Assembly (NCBI RefSeq): GCF_027409185.1
Contig: NC_084468.1
Coordinates: 102,796,001-102,860,000 of the forward strand
Direction of reading: 5' to 3'
Origin: Cynocephalus volans
Taxonomy: Eukaryota > Chordata > Mammalia > Dermoptera > Cynocephalidae
Length of the DNA: 64,000 nucleotides
In this document: positions 56,270 to 64,000 of the stretch, piece after piece
Layout of the letters: every line of letters starts with the position of its first letter
Numbering within the stretch: the stretch's first letter is position 1
Translations under genes and position numbers: made by a program
Notes under the pieces: model-generated
The model's database searches: none
What the model was told of the DNA's origin: nothing
The model's input: only the letters and a program-made list of their open reading frames with translations

Positions 56270-58230
56270 GAATAATTAATATTGTTAAAATATCCATAGT
56301 ATCAAAAGCAATATACCGATTCAAACAATCCCTATCAAAAGCCCACTGACATTCTCCACAGAACTGGAAAAAACGATCCTAAAATCCATATAAAATCACA
56401 AAAGACTGAATAGCCAAAGAAATTCTGAGAAAGAAAAGCAAAGTTGAGAGCATCACACTTCCTGATTTAAAATTATATTACAAAAATATAGGAATCAGTA
56501 TACACATTATCAGTACAGTATGGTACCAGCATTAAACACAGACAAATAGAACAGTGGAACAGAATAGAGAGCCCAGAAATAAACTCAAATATACATGGTC
56601 AACTAATTTTGGACAAGGACACTAAGAGGATACATAAGGAAAGGATAGCCTCTTCAATCAATGGTCTTGGTTAAACAGAATTTCCACATGCAAAAGAATA
56701 AAATTGAATCCTTGTCTTACACCATACACAAAAACTAACATAAAATGGATAAAAGACCTAAATGTTACACTTCCCACCATGTAACGGAGATGAAAAAAGG
56801 ATTACTCAAAGCACCATGAATGCCATGAGAGGCCCAAAGGGACTGCACCTCAGCAACTCCTCTGTTAGAAGGAGAAAACTGGGGTACAGCAATCATTCAA
56901 AGTTAGCTTCTGATTTTTATTGTGAAGACAATAAAGTTTCACAAGAAAATTCAGTTGATTCAATCATTACAAAAGGACACAAGGACATGGACAGTGTTAC
57001 AAAAGTTATCTATGGCTTAAAATATGGAAACTAGTAACATCAGTAAAATAAACAAGGTGACATTCCAAAGTACAATTAGTGAAAGGCTAAGTTGGTCGAA
57101 CTGGCTCATTATCTAAAGTATAACCTCTCCTTTTATCATTCTTATGATAAAACCTAAATACAATTATCTCTAAAGTTTCCCCCAACAGACAGCTTGTCCC
57201 CAAGCAAACATTTTTTTCACATCTTTCCCTTTAGCAATTCTTAAAACCTCTTAACAGGATCAGTATGACAACCACCTGTTAGCTCTAAAATCATTAAAGT
57301 ATACAATCCCATACCTAAGCAGTGATTAGTGTTGATTAGATGGGCTGTGGCCCAGCTATCTGCAGTCTGAGGTGCCCTACATAAGGGCTTTTACCCTCCA
57401 TATGTACTTACCTAAAAACTTTATTCTAAAAATCAAATGAGAATCAACATTATTTAATTAGAATTGACTAAATGGGCTTTTGTCCTCTATCTGTAGACTT
57501 TGTTCTCCTATCCGAAGGCTTTTGTCCTATATATGCATTTGCCTAAAAGCCCTATTCTAAAATTAAATGAGAATCAAGATTTCTAACCCTCCACACCTAA
57601 ACATAAGACCTAAAACCATCAAACTCCTAGAAAAAAACATAGGGCAAAATTCCTTGACAATGGCTTTGGCAATGATTTGTTAGACATTACACCAAAATCT
57701 CAAGGTACAAAAGCAAAAATATTTATTTTAAAATTGTATTTATTATAATTGTTATTTATTATTATTATTATTTATTAAAATATTTGTTTTAATTTGATGG
57801 GACTGCATCAAACTAAAAAGCTTCTGCACAGCAAAGGAGGCCATCAACAAAATAAAAGGCACTCTATTGACTGGGAAAAAGTATTTGCAAACCAAATAAT
57901 GGATAAAGGGCTAATATCCAAAATTTATAAAAAACTCATAAATCTCAATAACAAAAACAGATAACCCAATCAAAAAATAGACATTTCTCCAAAGAAGAAG
58001 TCGAGATGTCCAAAAGGTATAGGAAAAGGTGCCCAATATCACTGACTATCAGGGGAATGCAAAACCACTTTGAGCTATCACCTCACACCCTTTGATGGCT
58101 ATTATCAAAGAGGCAAGAGATAACAAGTATTGGTCAGTATGTGGAGAAAAGGGAACCCCTGTGCACCGTTGGTAAAAATGTAGACTGGTGCAGCCATTAT
58201 GAAAGACACTATGGAGGTTCCTGAAACTTT
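56270..58230 (+). mobile_element. L1 ORF2 C-terminal part (sense), interrupted by an LTR
   Basis: Sense ORF2 runs from the region after RT (cagaactggaaaaaacgatc) through gatgggactgcatcaaacta to about 58230. It is interrupted by 56763-57595. A local A+T expansion (TTATTA tract) lies at 57720-57800. Confidence 0.8.
56763..57595 (-). mobile_element. 833-bp solo LTR in L1
   Basis: The insert has TGTTACACTT at its left and CCCTCCACA at its right, i.e. TG...CA on either strand, and is flanked by cctaaa (56757-56762 and 57596-57601). L1 ORF2 text is continuous when it is removed. On the minus strand it starts TGTGGAGGGTTAG. Orientation is a guess; the family is unknown to me. Two related blocks (tctaaaa.t.aaatgagaatca at about 57424 and 57554) form an internal direct repeat. 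Confidence 0.65.
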
Positions 58231-59200
58231 ATATTTTAAAGATCTTCTTTTTGTTACAGCAAGATTTAACCCAGAAAGTTGAGTTCCTCTAAAATCCTTT
58301 AGAATTGAAAATGAAATGACTATGTTTTTATACATAAATGCAACATTTCTCATTCAAAGGACTATTTCAATCAGAAAATACACTTTATTGTTAAGAACCT
58401 CAAATACGCTTACCAATGGCTTTGGTTTCAAAGAACAAAATATACCATGAGAGGATAAAAATTCAGTGTATACAACTATGAGTTACATATAAGCATGTTA
58501 TTTACTTCTTTGAATTGTGGGCAACCAAAATAAGATCAAATAATTTTTAGACCAGAGAGTCCTCTCTCTTTTCTTGCTTATTTTAATTAATAAAAAATTA
58601 GGTTACACATTATTTCTCTTCTAAAATAATAGCAGCATAAAAACGTTTCAGCAAAATATTTTTATATTTTATTAATATTTAGTCATACAGATAGAATTGC
58701 CTTGAAGAAGAAAAGAGCAATTCAAGAATTACATGGTGTAAATAGGAAGATTTTTAGGGTTATTTGTCATCTAAATATTTAGAAAAATTCTAATTTATCA
58801 GAGTATATTTTTTGTAGGATGTGAAAATTAACACAAATGGTAAACATTGTTGAATGATTTATCCATAATGTTGTAAACTTCTTAGTAGTTTTGGTGATCA
58901 TCATCACGGTGTCTCTTATGATGAAAACTTTCTATTATGTATCTTGAGTATTATAAAGTATTTTGTACACTCAGGTCTACTCTTAAATGCTCTCTAGGAG
59001 ATAACTCATTGTATGCAGCTGGCTTCAAATTCAATCTCTTGCATGAGTTACATACATAAAGGACAGAAAAATAGAATCTTTAACCTAATTCCATAACAGA
59101 AAGGTAATAAATAACAGTTATACACAATCCCTCTGGTTTCTGTACCTGCACTAAAACATACAGAACAAAAAATTCACACACGCAATGGATCATAAAGGTA
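58231..59200. other. Unassigned DNA
   Basis: No gene or repeat recognised. Confidence 0.5.
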
Positions 59201-59216
59201 TTCACTTTTTCATTCT

Positions 59217-59319
59217 CTTTTTTTTTTTTTTTTTGCAGCTGGCCGGTAGGCGGATCTGAACCCTTGACCTTGATGTTATCAGCACCACACTCTACTGAGG
59301 GAGCAAACTGGCCAGCCCC
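59217..59319 (-). mobile_element. Monomeric tRNA-Ile-derived SINE (CYN-like)
   Basis: One tRNA-like unit only, antisense, with a T18 plus-strand tail (59219-59236). The unit reads GGGGCTGGCCAG at its 5' end and has a degraded box B (GGTTCAGATCC). Flanking duplications approximate ttcactttttcatt (59201) and ttcactttttatt (59322). It shows that monomer and dimer forms coexist here. Confidence 0.82.
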
Positions 59320-59334
59320 ATTTCACTTTTTATT

Positions 59335-61015
59335 TGACATATGTGGAAAACATGACCTGGGGAAATTTGATGATCTATTTCCAAAGCCACACAGCTAAAG
59401 GGATTCTTGTTACTCCCAGGGAAATGCTCTTTCCACTACAGTTTGTTACTCCCTCACTTACCCCAGAGTTAAAACAGCAGCAGCTACAGTCATTCCAACA
59501 AGTTCTTAGATACGTGGAGTGCTTCAAAAAATTTGTAGAAAAATTAAACTAAGAGATAATGTGAACCTTTCCATGAACCTTTTGAAGACCCCTTGTTAAT
59601 TCCATCTACAACTTCATTTTTGATAATATTACATGATGTTTAGCATCATTTATTATATAATATAGAAGACTGACTGTAATATATGTAAATTATATACACA
59701 ATGAGAAATTTACTAAAATGCTAACCACATACCTCTAATGAATCAAAGGATGTTTAAATAATATAAAGAAAGTTTTATTATATTGGAACCCATCATCGTA
59801 TTAGCCCATAATGTTACAAAAAGAAAAGTACAATACCAGACCAGAAATTTAAATATAGAAAATTGCACATATGCAAAGAGAAGACGAATGTTTGAAAATT
59901 TAATTCTCTAAAGTATATGGTTTGTAAGAATTCTTATCATCTTAGTTCATCCAGTCAAATAAAATGATGTCCATTTATCCTTTAAATGGCAAATATGCAA
60001 TATTCATTTTGAAATGGAAAGAGCACATTAGGGTACAAGGTAATGAACTCTTTTCAATTACATTTTATGATTATGACCTTTGTTTCAATGATAATTTAAC
60101 ATTTTAATTAAATCTGTAATTCTTTCTATTTCTAAAAGATGTCTTTAATGTTTCAGTATTATAATTTAATGAAGTGGTTTTCTCTCACAATTTGCAATAA
60201 CTGTCTATAAATTATAATAATATTTCTCAGAGAATTAAATATATATTATTTACTTTAAAACTTTGGACTATATGAAATTATGAAATAATTAGTTTACACA
60301 TAATGACTATATTTTAAGCGTCCTATATGTTTGTACTCAATGTAAATGTCTTTGACATTCACGTGAAAGAGGTACACAAAACAAAATCTGTATCATTTCT
60401 GTATTAGCAAGTGTCTAAAGCACATGGCAAGTCTCAGAAATCCAACAAAATCATATAATGTTTGTGGTGTACTAGACAATGCCCAGTTTCCGGTAAAGAT
60501 AGCGAATAATATGTTTGGTCCATTTTAAGGCCTTAGACAATTTTTGCTTCATTATACGTGACTTACTCCTCCCTTTATCATTTTAATATAGCTTAGGTCA
60601 ACAATGGATCAGAACATGCTTGGTGTTATAGTTCAGATATTTATTCTTATTTCATGGGGTTCCAGCTGGCAGTATGGAGACTTGCCTCTGTAAAAGATAT
60701 ATGCGTAATCTCACTTTTGACTATTATGTCTTCAACAACGTTTTCAAAATTCATTTCCTTTCATTATAACACAGCACAATATCATATATGAAAAATACTT
60801 TGGGTAATTAAATTTGGAAAAATATAAACTGCTTTATAAGAAAGAAGAATTCTGAAACATAATTTCTTTTATGGCCTCTAAATATTAAAACAAATCAAAT
60901 TTGAACACTATCATTTGGAAACAATATATGCATATATATCTTGTACTATAAATAATATGTTGCTTTTTTCTTTTTTTTTTACTGCAAGAAGATTCGCTTG
61001 CAGTTAATATTCTGT
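59335..61015. other. Unassigned A+T-rich DNA
   Basis: No gene or repeat recognised. Confidence 0.5.
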
Positions 61016-61555
61016 AGTGCAGAGGCTTTAAGATGGTCTCCAATGTTCTTCACCTCATGAGACTCATGTTCTTAAGTAATAGCCTCCCTTGAATGTGGAT
61101 GGCCTTATGATTTGCTTTTAAACAATAGAATATGAAAAGTTGCCACTCTGTGATTGAGTTATAAGAGCTTTGTAACTCCCATCTAACAGATTACCTTTAT
61201 TTACTCTTTTCTTTGCTGGTTTTGATGAAGCTAACTGCTATATCAGTGAGGCTCATGTGGCCAGGAACTGAGGAGACCCTCAGTCCAACAGCCCCAAATC
61301 AAGGGAATCCTGGCAACGACTGCAGCAACAACAATATCACTGACCTCGGAATCTAATCCTTTCTTCACTGGGCCTTCAAATAAGACTCAAAGCCTTGTTG
61401 CACCTTGATTGTAGCCTCACGTGAGACTGAAGTCCAGGACCAGGCTAAGCTATGCCCAGATCCCCAAACCACAGTAACTGTGATACAATCACTGGGTGTC
61501 ATATTAATCCCCTGAGCTTATCATGATTTGTCACATAGCATAGATAATAAATATA
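61016..61555 (+). mobile_element. MLT1-like LTR (sense)
   Basis: The order cctcccttgaatgtggatgg, ggccaggaactgaggagacc, aagctatgcccagatcccc, then cagtaactgtgat follows MLT1 (MaLR). It is old and diverged; exact ends are not defined. Confidence 0.6.
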
Positions 61556-61619
61556 TACTCTTATTTACTACTCTTACTAGTTTTGGAAAGAAATATATCA
61601 GTTTTATTCATTGTTCTCC

Positions 61620-62108
61620 ATGTCCACACCAACTTTTTAAAAATAAATTTTGTAGTATTTGCACATATTTAAGTTATGTAGTAAAATAGTTACTATAGTG
61701 AAACAAATTAACATCCCCGTCATCTCAAATAGTTACCCATTTCCCGCCCCGTGACAAAAGCAGCTATAATCTGCTCATTTAGCAAAAATCCTGAATACAA
61801 TATGCTATTATTAACTATAGTCGTCATGTTGTACATTAGCTCTTTTGACTTGCTCATCCTACATATCTAGTACATCTCCCCATATCCTCCCCCCACCCAC
61901 TCCAACCCTGGTAACCACTATTTAATTCTCTATGTATTATTTTACCTTTTTTAAAAATTTCACTTAGAGTTTGGTGCAATATTTTTCTTTCTGCATCTGG
62001 TTAATTTCACTTAGCATATTGTCCTCTAGGTCCATCTGTGTCACAGTAAATGGCAAGGCCTCCTTCTTTTATAAGCCTGAATAATATTCCAACGTATGTT
62101 TATACATA

Positions 62109-62153
<45 letters not shown>

Positions 62154-62410
62154 CACAGTATCTTCATCCATTTGTTCACTGACAAGACACTTAGGTTGAC
62201 TCCATATCTTGGCTATGTAAATAATTCTGCAATGAACATGGGAGTGCAGATATCTTTACAATGTGATGATTTCAATTCCTTTGTGTATATACTCAGAAGA
62301 GAGATTGCTGGGTCATATGGTAATTCTAGGAACCTCCAAACTTTCCATAATAGCTACACCCATCTACATTCCCACCCATGCATACCAACTTTTTGGCATT
62401 CACTCATTTT
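61620..62410 (-). mobile_element. Old L1M 3' region (antisense) with GT tract
   Basis: Antisense 3' UTR then ORF2-end text (tgcaatgaacatgggagtgc). A (GT)n tract of about 38 bp lies at 62113-62151 inside it. Confidence 0.75.
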
Positions 62411-64000
62411 TAAATGGATCGCATCTCTTCTAACTTGTAAAACAAGGATATAATCACCACCATTATATTGTAGCCATGAGGGAATCGTGTTTTCAGTTTA
62501 CCATTTATTAATGTGGTTGAGTCCTTATTAAACTAGGAGAAATTTGTTGAACAGATTTAATTCCAATACCGTAAAACTTTTAGGAATCTGATTACCAGAA
62601 GAATGTAATTTATAGGTATTAAAGGAAAGGAAAAAGTTGCTTTACTTGTATCTATTTGAGCAGACTCAGACTTGAGTATTTATATATAATGGAGAAGGAA
62701 AAATAAATTAAAATCTTGAGTTCTTCAGCCTGTCACAGCACCTTTGCACAGTTGATGAATAGCTTTTAAGATATTGAATCTTGCTGGGAATGCCAGTTTC
62801 CATGTGTGTGATGACCTATGGAGAACCTTATTACTGCTGTAATATTAAGAAACATGGATGCTCTTATCAAAGTCTAGCAGTTTTGCAGAAATTGAATACA
62901 CTATTCATTGAAAATGCTGAATCGTTGGCTTCTTTCACATTTTTGCTAATACATTCTATTCGTCCATGGTTTCCTTATCTTAATTTAGTCTGCATGTCAT
63001 AAATTTAATGCTCCATTTGAAAATATATAAAATTTTAATAGGTAGGATTTTACAATTGGTTGATTCATTAATGGCTTAAAAATGCATGTATGATAGAACA
63101 CTAATACCAGAAATATGAAAATGCTCAGGCTTCAGCATTAAGAAAATTTTACTTTTAACATGAAAAAAAAATCTGGCTCAGAGAAAAGAAAATAAATTTC
63201 TTTTCTAAAAAGTGTTTACATTACATAAGTAACAGTCTTCCAGAAGGAGTAAAATAATCTCAAAGATAAAAATGTACACGGCTATTTTAAGGTGTCAAGT
63301 GGAAACGGACAAAGGTGGTGGCCATCTGAAAGACCCTGCAGTCAAAATAGGTATGAGTCAGGTCAAGAGATCTCCATGTATTATTTGTTGTCAAATAGGG
63401 AACTATACAGCCACCATATCTGGTAATTATTCATTTAATATCTATTCACAGGGCATTTACACACCCTGTTATTATACGCATATCTTATCAAGTTATCTTC
63501 AAAATGGAAAGATAAATAAAAATATTTCCAAATTGTTGACTTAAAAAATTTATATGCTGAAACATTTTTTTAAAATTTGTAATGTTCTCTTCAGTATCAC
63601 AAGAGTGAGGTTAGGCCAACATTTGTTTAATATATATTTGGGGCAGTTACGCCATAATTAGATAAAAACCTGGAAAGTAGGAAAAAATAGGAAATAAAAA
63701 GTTATATATTACTTTGAAGTCCTTTTAGAATCTTTAATTTCTAGTATTACAAACTGCCTTAAATGTAAAATATGTAGCTAAAGTAGGTATTTTGTGTACA
63801 TACACCCAACAGTAAGTGAAAATTTATTTTGGATGCTCGATGTCAACTAACTAATTTAACTTAAATTTTGACTTAATTCACTTGTTTCCACATTCCACTA
63901 AACATTTGCTTTTAATTTATTATTCTGAAGAGAAAAATGAAGAATGAAAAGGATTAAAAGAAATGATTCATAGCCATTACACTTTTAAAATGCATTTAGA
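62411..64000. other. Unassigned DNA
   Basis: No gene or repeat recognised to the right edge. The 90-codon open stretch at 63272-63544 has no known resemblance. Confidence 0.5.

Overview
The window is mammalian nuclear DNA with no intact host gene. It is A+T-rich and built mainly from retroposed sequence of several ages. Three copies of a tRNA-Ile-like SINE, two dimeric and one monomeric, point to a colugo (Dermoptera): from memory they match the dermopteran CYN-SINE. I see no Alu, B1/B2 or carnivore/ruminant SINE. The species call is an inference; MaLR LTRs, MIR and old L1M fragments fit any placental mammal.

Layout. 1-5600: nested endogenous retroviruses. A MaLR fragment (1-219) contains an antisense class I provirus with pol remnants and a 3' LTR. 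That provirus was split by a sense, internally deleted class II/type-D-like provirus (1232-2912) with two LTRs, a PBS, an env-TM remnant, a duplicated CTE-like element, a PPT and a target-site duplication (TSD). An older RT fossil follows. 6020-9805: antisense L1 holding a MaLR solo LTR. 9889-10640: solo LTR with a perfect 4-bp TSD. 11758-15364: a GT microsatellite and unassigned DNA. 15365-19313: sense L1 with an 11-bp TSD, carrying inside it a 1.6-kb L1-derived insertion with its own 14-bp TSD. 20793-21193: MaLR LTR. 25338-25510: SINE. 28560-29130: extreme AT palindromic tract.

31331-37064: a 5.7-kb antisense L1 with a perfect 13-bp TSD, a CpG-rich 5' UTR and a nearly open ORF2 (1,128 codons open), but no recognisable ORF1. 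37321-37890: a solo LTR whose U3 holds nine exact 27-bp steps of a CCATCTTG-bearing minisatellite. 48780-52320: antisense processed pseudogene of DCLRE1B (SNM1B/Apollo), interrupted by a 1.7-kb L1 mini-element (5' UTR, a scrap of endonuclease, 3' UTR, A-tail) with a 13/14 TSD. 52925-53570: an L1 with inverted 5' part (twin-priming signature). 55011-58230: MaLR LTR, SINE-in-L1, and an 833-bp solo LTR in L1. 59217-62410: monomeric SINE, MLT1 LTR, old L1. The rest shows no recognisable gene.

Nothing here forms an operon or working pathway. The biological interest is in the retrotransposition record: nesting order, TSDs, and two L1 derivatives with unusual architecture. The main limits are that family names rest on memory of consensus sequences and that boundaries without a TSD are approximate.
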